Made by a program: the position numbers and the translations under genes
The notes under the pieces: model-generated
What the model was told of the DNA's origin: nothing
Databases searched by the model: none
The model's input: the letters and a program-made list of their open reading frames with translations, nothing else
NCBI RefSeq assembly: GCF_963855985.1
Contig: NW_026973566.1
Location: 4,192,501-4,256,500 of the forward strand
Length of the DNA stretch: 64,000 nt
Reading direction: 5' to 3'
DNA from: Ostrinia nubilalis
Taxonomy: Eukaryota; Arthropoda; Insecta; Lepidoptera; Crambidae
Part shown: one piece after another, positions 7,701-16,386 of the stretch
How the letters are laid out: every line of letters begins with the position of its first letter
How positions within the stretch are numbered: position 1 is the first letter of the stretch

Positions 7701-9995
7701 ACAAAATTTCATACAAATAATCCGGCCAGATATTTGATTATGGCATTAGTTTTACATACGATTAAAACAAGGGAAGATACACTTATACGTCTCGTCACGC
7801 TCGAATGGCGTCCCAGGATAGCATTTTTGACAGGTAACAATCAATCTTACCCACGCATTACACGCCTTTTTGTATTGTTTAAATATGAACAATTTAAGAA
7901 CTAAAAAGAAATACCACGGCATCACTTTTCATTTTAATACAATGAAAAAAAACATGATGTCAGTGCCTTGTTTTCACGTCCACTGCTGGACAAAGCCCTC
8001 CTCGAAGGTCCAGCATAATTATATTTTATATTATGCAATATAAAATTTCAGTGTCCTTGATACAATAGGCTCAATCAATGCTGGGTTATTATTTATTCCG
8101 ATTTTTGCCACTTGACATTTTGTCCGTGGTTTCATTTTTGTTATAATCTTACCCCCTTACTAATAAAAAGTTACACAGTTGTTGAACACTGTTTTAAAAT
8201 GATATTTCCATACTAAACGTCACTTTAAAACACTGTTCAACGAGCGTGTAAGTTTTATTAGTAAGGGGGTTAATAATTAAAAGTTCTGTAAACTCTTATA
8301 ACTGTTTATGAACTCATACTGATTTGTAAATAAACTATAGGTACAATACCATTTAATGTTTTGCTGTTTTATAAAAGAGAACACTAATAATATTTACTTA
8401 CTATTATTAGGACCACAATAGATCTCTTTATATGTGGGTGGCTGCTGCTCACACACGTCCATAGGCTCTGCTGTGTAACTGGATGGGACATCTAAAAAAT
8501 AAAGACAAATTTAATATTTCATCCGTCATAAGAATAAAAAATTGCTCGACTTGGACATATGTAGAACAACATACATGGTGACATTGCAAGATGTTGCCTT
8601 AGTATATTAGGAACGTCAGGACTTAATTTATGCGAAAGAAGAAAACCACGCTCCAGTCTACAGTGGTTGAGGGTTCCAATCCTGCAAGGCCATAATTTTG
8701 GTACAAAAATGTCAATCCATAATTATTATGGCTTTTATACATTATAAACATAGTAGGAACTTATTTATGTTAGTAGTTAGTGTCATAAAATTTATGTACC
8801 CTATTTTTATAGGGAACTTAGGTAAATGTGTTAGGTACAACTAGTTTATTACAAAATTAACAACTAAGATTTTGGAAGAATGGTGTATAATGTAGGTAAT
8901 GATAACCTGTGTCTTAGTTTAATTACAAGTAATTAATTAAATGTTAATAATTATGGATGTATTTTTTCACAAATTCACATGCCAGCTGCGCTGGTGAGAT
9001 AAATTGCACATCTCTTTAACATAAGACCACTTTTAAATTTAGTACCACACTATCTCGGTGAATAAAATTTTAGAATGTGTGAAAAAATTATTACATAGGT
9101 ACCTAATAATTATTATTGTCCTATATGTATATGTATAACTAACTAAAATACCTGGAAGATGCAGTGTTGGAATTGACAGTTTGCTCAATCTATTTTTCGG
9201 GTAATGATATATTTTATTAAAATGAAGATGGCAAATTCTTCTGTTGGCAAATATATGTTTGTCATCCTCTCCATCAATACCAGCATTTTTCACCCATGTG
9301 CGAAACTTTTCCAACTCTTTCAATGGATTCGGAAAGCTATGAAGAATGGCACCTGCAAAATGAGATTTAAGTTAATGTCAAATTGTAATCTTTCTCAGTT
9401 ATAGTGTTTGTTGTAACACCTGAAGCTCGGCGCAAATGGGCTATTGACCAAAGCCACCGGTGGCCATCAACATATTAAAATACAAGTTATTTTTAAATTG
9501 AATTTTCTTTTATTATGTCTCCGTAACAATTTGTGCACTCCATTAGTTTAGAGTATTATATTATTGAGTGGCATTGTAAACTAATAGTGGGTTAGGTAAG
9601 ATTACAAATTGTAGTCTAACTGCGCCAGATTATAATCTGGCATGAGTTCACAATTTATTCTTTGGTGGCATAAACAAGGTGTTTTTTTTAATTTTATCAT
9701 CACGGATTGCAATAAATTTATACTCTCACAAGTTTGAAGGTTGTTTGTTGTTAAGACTTTAGTTGTACTTTATTTAGATACCTATTCATTCTACATCATC
9801 AGATTAAGATGAGATTGAATAGTAGGTAGGTACAAGTTTTATTAAAGTAATAAATTTTTATGGCACTTGGCAGCTAAGTAAAGCATAAGGTTGGTTATTT
9901 GTAGGTAACCATTTATTACTGTTACAAGTATTTATTTACTAACCATTTTGAAGTGATGATTTGCATGAAGAAACACAGCAGATCTTCTGAGGCAT
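4764..9995 (-). CDS. P-element/THAP9-like transposase gene, seven coding exons
   Basis: Encodes a DNA-transposase-like nuclear protein. Exons assembled from splice sites and phase: 9995-9944, 9352-9152, 8491-8402, 7594-7499, 6708-6613, 6136-6032 and 5947-4829 (or to the TAG region at 4764 if unspliced). They join without a stop for about 586 codons. The N-terminal 84 residues form a complete THAP C2CH finger (Cys pair in CCVSSC, HSFP, RTW, CHLHF, then LSIPT). A Ser/Thr/Pro-rich linker follows, then a basic coiled segment and the P-element RNase-H-like core with IFDEM, TTCDQGSTN and YDPPHLLKGIRKNL. The C-terminal third of the family, including the last acidic residue and the GTP-binding region, was not found downstream. 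Either the last exon is beyond recognition or the gene is truncated. Open frames across six introns suggest selection or a recent arrival. Confidence 0.8.
4829..5947 (-). CDS. P-element-like gene exon 5 (transposase core)
   Basis: A long exon after CTTTTAG, 373 codons. It carries a Lys-rich helical segment, a short HTH-like region (FTLDEKILALSLYKPSP), the first catalytic Asp in IFDEM about 150 residues in, the second in TTCDQGSTN, and YPLYDPPHLLKG. It either ends at CAG|GTAAAC (4829) or reads 21 more codons to a stop at 4764. Confidence 0.8.
6032..6136 (-). CDS. P-element-like gene exon 4c (linker, copy 3)
   Basis: A 105-nt symmetric exon, the most diverged copy. It starts with the same SAPQPTSKRP then has PPPMTMDDQQAASKQ, three codons longer than 4a and 4b. 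The donor is AGAA|GTAAGG. Confidence 0.65.
6613..6708 (-). CDS. P-element-like gene exon 4b (linker, copy 2)
   Basis: A 96-nt symmetric exon with the same splice borders as 4a and one visible amino-acid difference (Thr to Ile). Its phase lets it be included or skipped without changing the frame. Confidence 0.65.
7056..7210. mobile_element. MITE in an intron of the P-element-like gene
   Basis: A palindrome with arms GCTTTTACACTGCGCGGAAA and its inverse, a central CATCCCCAC/GTGGGGATG hairpin, 155 bp. It lies between exon copies 4a and 4b. Confidence 0.6.
7499..7594 (-). CDS. P-element-like gene exon 4a (linker, copy 1)
   Basis: A 96-nt symmetric exon between CTTTTCAG and AGAA|GTAAGT. It encodes SAPQPTSKRPQP and a Thr/Ser-rich tail. 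Nearly identical to exon 4b, with copied introns around it. Confidence 0.65.
8151..8270. mobile_element. MITE with CCCCCTTACTAATAAAA termini
   Basis: A 120-bp palindrome. CCCCCTTACTAATAAAA is repeated inverted at the right end and flanked by TTA on both sides. It is intronic in the P-element-like gene. Confidence 0.6.
8402..8491 (-). CDS. P-element-like gene exon 3 (acidic/Pro linker)
   Basis: A 90-nt exon bounded by TTTTTTAG and A|GTAAGTAA that keeps phase 1. It encodes a short linker containing AEPMDVCEQQPPTYKE. No domain recognised. Confidence 0.65.
9152..9352 (-). CDS. P-element-like gene exon 2 (THAP C-terminus)
   Basis: Preceded by TTTTGCAG and followed by CCAG|GTATTT. The 201-nt exon encodes LHSFPNP, RTWVKNAG, RRICHLHF and LSKLSIPT, the conserved second half of THAP (W, C-x2-H, P). 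Phase in and out is 1. Confidence 0.8.
9944..9995 (-). CDS. P-element-like gene exon 1 (THAP N-terminus)
   Basis: The ATG at 9995 sits in CCACAACCATGCC context. The 17 codons include CCVSSC, the first half of the zinc-finger Cys set. The exon ends AATG|GTTAGT at 9944/9943 with one base over, which combines with exon 2 to give Gly. Confidence 0.75.
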
Positions 9996-10044
9996 GGTTG
10001 TGGTCACACAAGCACATAAACAAAAGTAAAAGTTCACTTTTTCA

Positions 10045-10121
10045 GAGTCACTATCTCAACACGACACGTAGGTATAACAGAGTCACTATCTCAAAGAGTC
10101 ACTATCTCAGTCACTTTCTCA
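10045..10121. repeat. four short repeats upstream of the P-element-like gene
   Basis: GAGTCACTATCTCA occurs at 10045-10058, 10080-10093 and 10096-10109, with a partial copy GTCACTTTCTCA at 10110-10121. They lie 50-126 bp upstream of the gene's start codon. On the gene's strand they read TGAGATAGTGACTC, containing an AP-1-like TGACTC. A regulatory role is a guess. Confidence 0.5.
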
Positions 10122-10566
10122 ACACACACAAGACCTGAAGTTAGAACGGAGGAGCATTAGCTCGACTCAACGTTTTACTATCAAGGATCGCGAATGCAAA
10201 GAGAAAGAAATCCAATAAGAAAACGGAGCGCGCAACAGCAACGATCAAGTTTTCAAATTAGAATGTCAGATTTGACGTTCAAGTGGTTAACCGACATATT
10301 ATGGAAGCGTTCACACGATTCAAGACTTTTTAAAACCAATTTTATTTTTTCTTGATTATAAAGTTTTTAGAGACTATAAAATATTTTATAGAGTTCTATT
10401 TCAATTAAATAACTTTTAATAATAAAACATTGTATAACAAATTAATATTTTTATAAACGTAAACGCATTTTAAGGTCAAAAAAGTACGGGGTCAGGCGGA
10501 TAGATGGCGCTTGCGAGCCTCGATTTGATACGTACTAAGAAAGACGAACTAGCATGATCCGTCCTC
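10122..10566. other. non-coding, nothing recognised
   Basis: AT-rich spacer between the P-element-like gene's upstream repeats and the first LINE. No ORF, repeat or RNA gene is evident. Confidence 0.3.
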
Positions 10567-12248
10567 GGCGGTGCTCGACACAGTACTGGCCGATCACAGA
10601 GGCATCATCTTTGCGTGCGTCGACGACGCTCCTATAACGCCGAGGCGAATACAGGCCAGGGTGGGACTAAATGTTTGATTGACTACCGGATTTTTTACGA
10701 TGAACTTAAAAAAGTAGATTGGTCTAAGTCAAATGATATGAATTGCCCGGATGAGATATTAAATTTTATACACGACTCTTTTCAATCAGCTACAATAACT
10801 GCAACCAAAACTCAAAAATATAAGCCAACCATTAATTTTGCTAAACGATTTCATGTACCTTGGATTGACGAAAATGTCACTAGATTATGTAAAAAGAGAG
10901 ATAATCTATACCGTATTTTAAAAAACCAGCAGGATAATTATACGCTTAAACTAGAATATAACAAAGTCCGAAATAAAGTACACAAGGTTCTCGAATATAA
11001 AAGAAATAACTATTATATCAAGGAAATAAATAATAACTATACAAATATTAAAAAAGTATATGGTATTGTTAACCAAATGTTGGGCAGAGTTAATTTATCG
11101 ATTGATAATGCTATACACAAAGCTTTTAATGCTCAGGGACTTAATTCTAAGACTATTGCAGAAAATTTTGCGAATAGCTTTGATTATGCAGTAAAAAGCA
11201 TTATATCAAACTGTAAAATTAAATTAGTTAAAAACACTACATCTCAATCATTAAATTCAAGTATTCTTTTAAAAAAAGCGACGCCTATAAATGTCCATAA
11301 AATTATAAAAGACTTAAACTCCAATAAGGCACCAGGACTCGATAACGTCACGATCTCAGATATTAAGGTAATAGGAGAACCCATCTCGCAGACTATAACT
11401 AACTTAATTAATAACAGCGTCAAGACTGGCGCTTATCCCGACAAACTGAAGGAAGGTTGTGTAAGGCCAGTATATAAAAAGGTAAGCGTGATGATTACAC
11501 TAATTATCGGCCTATCACCTTGCTTTCGTCAATCGACAAAATAATAGAAAAATACATATGTGAACAGATACACGATTTCTATAGGAAACATGAAGTAATT
11601 AGCTCGTGCCAATTTGGTTTCCAGTCAGGTAAGGGTACTCATAGTCTCTTATCAAAGTTTACTGACGAAGTAAATAGTCACCTAAATGAGCAAAGACAAG
11701 TACTGGCCTTATTTATTGACTTCTCACGTGCTTTTGACACGCTCAAGCACGACCAGCTAGTGGACAAATTGGACAGGTGCGGAGTTCGTGGCCCATTGCT
11801 AAAATGGTGTCAAGCATACTTAAGGAACCGATCCTTTTCTGTGAAGCTGGATAACAACTACAGTACGCCCTTGCCGGTGACGGAGGGCACGGCCCAGGGT
11901 TCTGTGTCCCTGCATTTCTTGTCTTACGTCAACGACATGAGCGGCTGTATTATAAACAGCACGTGCTACCAGTTTGCTGACGACACTTGCCTAGTAATAG
12001 CTAATAAAGACCCACAAATAGCCGGTAAACTCTTGCAAATGGACCTTGATGCTTTAATTCGATGGTGTCATGACGCTGGACTTGTCCTTAATGCAAATAA
12101 AACAAAGCTTCTTATAATCAAATCTCCTTACATAAGACATAGTACACCGAACATAGAATTGGTGGCTCATAATCATAATTGCCTACATACTATGAGCACA
12201 AACACAACTATTTGCAGCTGCCCACAAATAGACAAGGTCGATAACCAA
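10567..12248 (+). pseudogene. LINE-E endonuclease end and reverse transcriptase (broken)
   Basis: Frames shift near 10670 and 11490. RT landmarks: NKAPGLDNV, then after the shift YRPITLLSS, CQFGFQSGKGT, LFIDFSRAFDT, AQGSV and the catalytic FADDT at about 11975. The APE-type SDH motif is present as ADH. Family: jockey/CR1-like superfamily by order of motifs; the clade is not fixed. Confidence 0.8.
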
Positions 12249-12653
12249 TCGATGGTGGAAATATCAATTACTGTAAGGGACAAAACACGACTTTTCAGGA
12301 GAGCCAAAAAACGATTTTTTTTTCTTTATACCTCAATATCTTTTTATGTGATGTTACGATTTAAATAGTTTCTATGGCAAAGTTTCTTAGAATTTTCTGT
12401 TCTTTCATAATATAAACGCCAAATTTTCGAAAAATGGATAGTTTAAAAGATAGCATGTCCCTTACATTAAAAAAACGAGCTTGACTGTACCTTACAATGT
12501 TGAAATTTCACAGTATGGAATGTCATGTATGTTGTAAGGTACATTTAAGAATAAATAATACAGTAATATTATTGTAACTTGACAATTTTAACATTGAAAC
12601 CTGATGTAAGTAGAGGTTGCATTCGAGTTTTCATTAACAAAACGAAGAGAAGA

Positions 12654-12780
12654 GATAGAAACAAGACAACTTAGTGTTCACAAATGCAGTTGGAGGCATC
12701 AAATACACATCACCAACAAAACATTTTGTCACTGATGATGCCTACGTCTGCATTTGTGAACAAGTTGTCTTGTTTCTATC
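12654..12780. repeat. palindrome related to sequence at 14230-14310
   Basis: GATAGAAACAAGACAACTTA starts at 12654 and is repeated inverted ending at 12780. A third copy, with AACTGCGTAAAAATGAACAG beside it, occurs at 14230-14290 inverted to 12781-12808. The two flanks therefore bracket the RTE fragment. Confidence 0.55.
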
Positions 12781-12815
12781 TTTTTCTGTTCATTTTTACG
12801 CAGTTAGGTTTTTTT

Positions 12816-14229
12816 TCAATCATCGTTCGTTCGTTTTAGCCGAATGACGTCCATTGCTGGACAAAGGTCTTCCGCCAAGGATTTCCACAACAACCGGTCC
12901 TGCGCCGCCCGCATCCAGGCACCTCCTACAACCTTCACCAGATCGTCGGTCGACCTAGTGGAGGTCTGCAGCACATTACGTCTTCCAGCTCGTGGTCGCC
13001 ACTCAAGAATTTTTCTGCCCCAGCGGCCATCAGCTTTGCAAGCTACGAGCTCCATTCACTGCCACTTGATTTTAGCGATTCTGCGGACTATGTCAGTCAC
13101 TTTGGTTCTCCTGCGGATCACGTCACGTTTCTGGTTCAATCACTACGAGCATAGAACGCTCCATCGCCTTTGACCTTGAGTCTTCTTATGAGGCCCACAG
13201 TAAGCGACCACGTCACAGATCCATAAGTTATCAAAGACTTTTGTCTTGAGACAGTGCGATATTTCAGACGTGAGAATATCGCGAAGCTTCCTGAACGTTG
13301 CCAGCCGAGTTGGATTCGACGATTAACCTCTTCCTCGAAGTTGGACCTACCTAAGGCTGGTTTTAGTGTCACGCGGACCGTCAGTGCGGATCGCTCCGCA
13401 CAGCCAATCCGTATGAACTGCTGGGGAGCGAGCGATTCCTGCGGACCGCATTACTCTAAAACGCTTCCTCGAAGTTTACAGATCGGCTGTGTGGAGCGGA
13501 TCCGCACTGGTCGGTCCGCGTGACACTATAACCAGCCTAACTGGACTGTTTGTACTAGGTATATATAATTGTCAACAACTGCCGAGTGTAGAGAATCCAA
13601 CCTTTAGAGTGCGAATCGAAGGTGGGTTATTTACTCACCGTTGATATTTATGCCGAATCCGTTCCAGTCCAGAAGCAGTTCTCCAGGTGGTGAACAGTTT
13701 CGGAGTTTTCAGTTCCCCCTGTCTGCTGCTGCAACTGGTTTCGAGTCTTGATCCTGAAGACGGAACGACGTTGTGGCGTTTTCGTACAAGCCTTTCAACA
13801 CTTCGATGTATCGATATAGTCAATTTGACACCGTTGGAGAAACTGTAGTAGGTACTGCCCAAGTCTCGATCGAAGCTTTCTCATAGTCCACAAACGCCAT
13901 GCAAAGTGACTGACTATACTCCTCGGTCTTCTGTATAATCTGCCGTGGCGTATGTATGTGGTGTACTAAAGCCTTTTCGGAAACCGGCTTGTTTGAGAGG
14001 CTGGAAGTTATCGAGCTTACGAGCGAGACGATTCGTAATGACTCTCGAAAACAGCTTGTAGACATGGCTCAGAAGTGAGATGGGTCTATAATTCTTCAAC
14101 AAGGTTTTGTCGCCTTTTTTGAAGAAGAGTATCACCACACTTCTGTGCCATACCGTAGGCGTTTTTCCTTCGAGGATGACGGAATTGAACAGCTTCTGAA
14201 GAGCCTTCAGCCCCTCGGTCAAAAACCCA
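12816..14229 (-). pseudogene. decayed RTE-type LINE fragment
   Basis: Minus-strand pieces match the RTE order. RT with NYRPISLLSHVYKLFSR (about 14090) and QAGFRKGFST leads to a degraded middle, then ITYGSVTWSLT (about 13220), and the C-terminus WRPRAGRRN...STDDLVKV...WMRAAQDR (12816-13055). The 3' end carries GACGTCCATTGCTGGACAAA (12846, plus strand), a sequence typical of lepidopteran RTE tails; a similar tail fragment is at about 7977-8003. Frameshifts throughout. Confidence 0.75.
13354..13538. mobile_element. MITE inside the RTE fragment
   Basis: AGGCTGGTTTTAGTGTCACG at 13354 is repeated inverted at the right end (one change). The arms are GC-rich with GCGGACCG/CGGTCCGC and the element is 185 bp. 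It interrupts the RTE C-terminal coding region. Confidence 0.65.
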
Positions 14230-14670
14230 ACTGCGTAAAAATGAACAGAAAAAAGATAGAGACAAGACAACTTAGTGTTCATAAGTGTAGTAGGAGTGGG
14301 AGGCATTAAATGCATATCACCACCAAAAAAAGTAATTGATATCCTATATGCATATTAACGTAAGGGCCTAATTATGATAAATCAAAAAGTTTAAAATGAA
14401 GTAAGGTTCAATGAGTTCAAAAGTTAAAACCAACAGTTTAGGGTAAGGGCTGAATTGTATTATTAAAAGGAATTTACGTCCTTTAAATCATTTATTTCCC
14501 CAAAAGTCGTATTCAGACGACTAAAAATGTTTAAGGTAAGGGACATTTTTTTAAAGATATCAACATTTCAAGTATACCAATCGATAGAGCCGAAAATTCT
14601 GAATGCGTTGGTATATATAACTCATTTTGGCCAAAATGTCCCTTACATTAATTGATACTTCCACCATCGA

Positions 14671-15255
14671 TATCTTGGTCTAGTTATCAACCATAAATTC
14701 CACTGGAGTACCCACATTGAACGTGTCTGTACTAAGCTTAGGCAATTTTTAGCAAACATCACCATTCTGAATAATCGCATTCCATTCAAGGTTAAGTTAA
14801 TGCTGTACAACGCGCTTGCCGAGTCATATATTCAATACGGACTTAGTAGTTACGGGCGAAGTTACAAATCATATCTTGACCAGATTTTTAACTTACAACT
14901 TAAAATACTTAAAACCATAGTGCCCAACAAAATTAAAATCAAATTCCAAGACAACGTCTCTGGCCTCTTTAAATACTGTAAGATATTACCGATCCATACA
15001 CAAATACAATGCACCTTATTAAAAGAGCACTTTTTTAATGAGTCTTTTAAAACTCGGGTCGACCACCCTGTATGCACTCGAGCGATATCTAAAAACCGGC
15101 TGTGGCAGCCGCGCGCCAACAACGCGTACGGCGCACGCACAGTCGAATACCTACTGCCCCGGATTATAAATAGCATGCCACCCGAATTTGTGAAAGAAAT
15201 CACTGTTAAAAATATTAAATATAAGCTGAAGGACTATTTCCTAAAGCTAATGTAA
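14671..15255 (+). pseudogene. LINE-E reverse transcriptase C-terminal domain
   Basis: It resumes with YLGLVINHKFHWSTHIERV, then LMLYNALAESYIQYGLSSYG and LQLKILKTIV, the standard post-palm region of jockey/CR1 RTs. It ends in a stop at 15253-15255, before a 3' UTR with repeated LTSFTSNP-free AT-rich DNA and a poly(A) tail. Confidence 0.75.
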
Positions 15256-15429
15256 CAATATTAAAATATTTTTATGCTGTATTATGTAATTGTATGTGAA
15301 ATTGTGAATGTACCCACTGCAAACTCGTTAGCTTTACATCAAACCCTAGTGGTTTTTAAAGCTATCTAAATGTAATTGTCTCAATGTAACTGTCTTTAAG
15401 TTGTTAAATAAATTAAAAAAAAAAAAAGA

Positions 15430-16074
15430 AGTAATAAATAAACACGTAACACGCTTAAAACAAGAAACAAAAGAAGACTGGATCCAAAAGAAAATTCAAG
15501 AAATACAAAAAACCGGAAACGGACTATAAAATGTCAAACAGCAAATTATACAGGAAAATAGTAAATCACGCATACGGACCAAGAACAGAAACATCATCAG
15601 ACTGGAAATTATGCATAAACAACAATGAAAAAAACCAGATTCTGAAAGAAAACCACGATACACCAACCGCAGGCCATCTAGGAACAGCAAAAACACTGAA
15701 CAAAATATCACAGAGATATTATTGGCCCGGTGTACAGAGATGTGTCAACGTACGTCAAGAACTGCAAAACCTGCCAAGTTAACAACGCACGCAAACCCTG
15801 GAGCGCAGTGTCTACAGACCCGAGTAGACCACTAGCCAGATCATCAAACCGGTCCACAGACTGGACCGAAATCCTCGATGTCGACACCGTCGACCACCCA
15901 CAAGACCTGGACTGGCGCGAGTCCGGCCCTGGAGTGGAGCCGACCCGAGCTGAGGACCAGACCAGGAGGCGGCCGGGGAGAAAGAAGAGGCGCGACCAAA
16001 TCCAGAACCAGATGAACAAGGCCAGTAACGTTAATTACTCGTACCTTAACTTTAGACCTAAGTTAGGTTTCTAA
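15430..16074 (+). pseudogene. Ty3/gypsy-type integrase remnant
   Basis: Contains the integrase H2C2 zinc-binding module: ENHDTPTAGHLG, RYYWPG, then after a one-base frameshift at about 15733 DVSTYVKNCKTCQ. After that the frame jumps to a basic Arg-rich tail (residues about 65-114 of the second frame). The catalytic DDE core is missing, so this is an internally deleted copy. It is a retroelement relic with no envelope seen. Confidence 0.75.
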
Positions 16075-16163
16075 TAGACAGATACAAAGTACTTAGTAAT
16101 TGTCTAGTCAGTTCTCGTTAAAGTAAATTCATCAATATTAAAAACAAGTCAATAATGTAAAAG

Positions 16164-16326
16164 TATTAATTAACATTACAAAGCAACCCTGTATAACCTA
16201 GATCATTCAGTTCTTGAATTTAATCTCGTTAAATACCACATAATAACCTATAAGTATTAATTATCATTAGAAAGTAACCCTGTATAATTTAAATCGTTCA
16301 ATTGTTCTATTTAATCTCGTTAAATA
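16164..16326. repeat. imperfect tandem duplication of about 85 bp
   Basis: Two adjacent segments share AAGTATTAATTA, AACCCTGTATAA, TTCAGTTCTT/TTCAATTGTT and TTTAATCTCGTTAAATA. It lies downstream of the integrase remnant and may belong to that element's 3' end. Confidence 0.5.
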
Positions 16327-16386
16327 ACTATTGACGCAAATCGCATTGTTATTTACTCGTAACTCGCAACCTAAACTCACAAAATC

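Larger units (their letters stand above)
5995..7905. repeat. tandem triplication of an exon with its flanking introns
   Basis: Three copies of exon 4 are embedded in similar DNA. The words CGAATGGCGTCCCAGGAT (about 6388, 6930, 7803) and CAAATGAGCATGGTAT (about 6177, 6747, 7636) recur at each copy. Copy spacing is 572 bp and 886 bp; the larger distance includes the MITE at 7056-7210 and other sequence. Later duplication is shown by the near identity of copies a and b. Confidence 0.7.
12249..14670. mobile_element. inverted-repeat DNA element inserted in LINE-E
   Basis: The ends match as inverted repeats: TCGATGGTGGAAATATCAAT at 12249, its reverse complement with two changes at 14651-14670, extended by TGTAAGGGAC. 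The word GTAAGG(G/T)AC and variants recur near both ends (about 12273, 12455, 12533, 14531, 14636), like subterminal transposase sites. It carries no recognisable transposase and has been invaded by a palindrome and an RTE fragment. The target duplication is not resolved. Confidence 0.65.
10567..15425 (+). mobile_element. LINE-E, 5'-truncated non-LTR retrotransposon split by a DNA element
   Basis: Coding pieces in order are the end of an APE endonuclease (LADHRG at about 10585), reverse transcriptase, and the C-terminal domain. The element ends in an A-rich tail near 15412-15428 after an ATAAATTA signal. The RT is interrupted at 12248/14671, where a Val-Asp-Asn-Gln run meets Tyr-Leu-Gly once the insert is removed; that is the usual KYLG motif downstream of the palm. 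It has several frameshifts, so it is a dead copy. Confidence 0.8.

Noticed and set aside
6590..7712. Minus ORFs starting MFYLLRNS and MKFCEFEQQ
   Set aside because: They read through intron into exon copies 4a and 4b; only the part after CTTTTCAG is exon.
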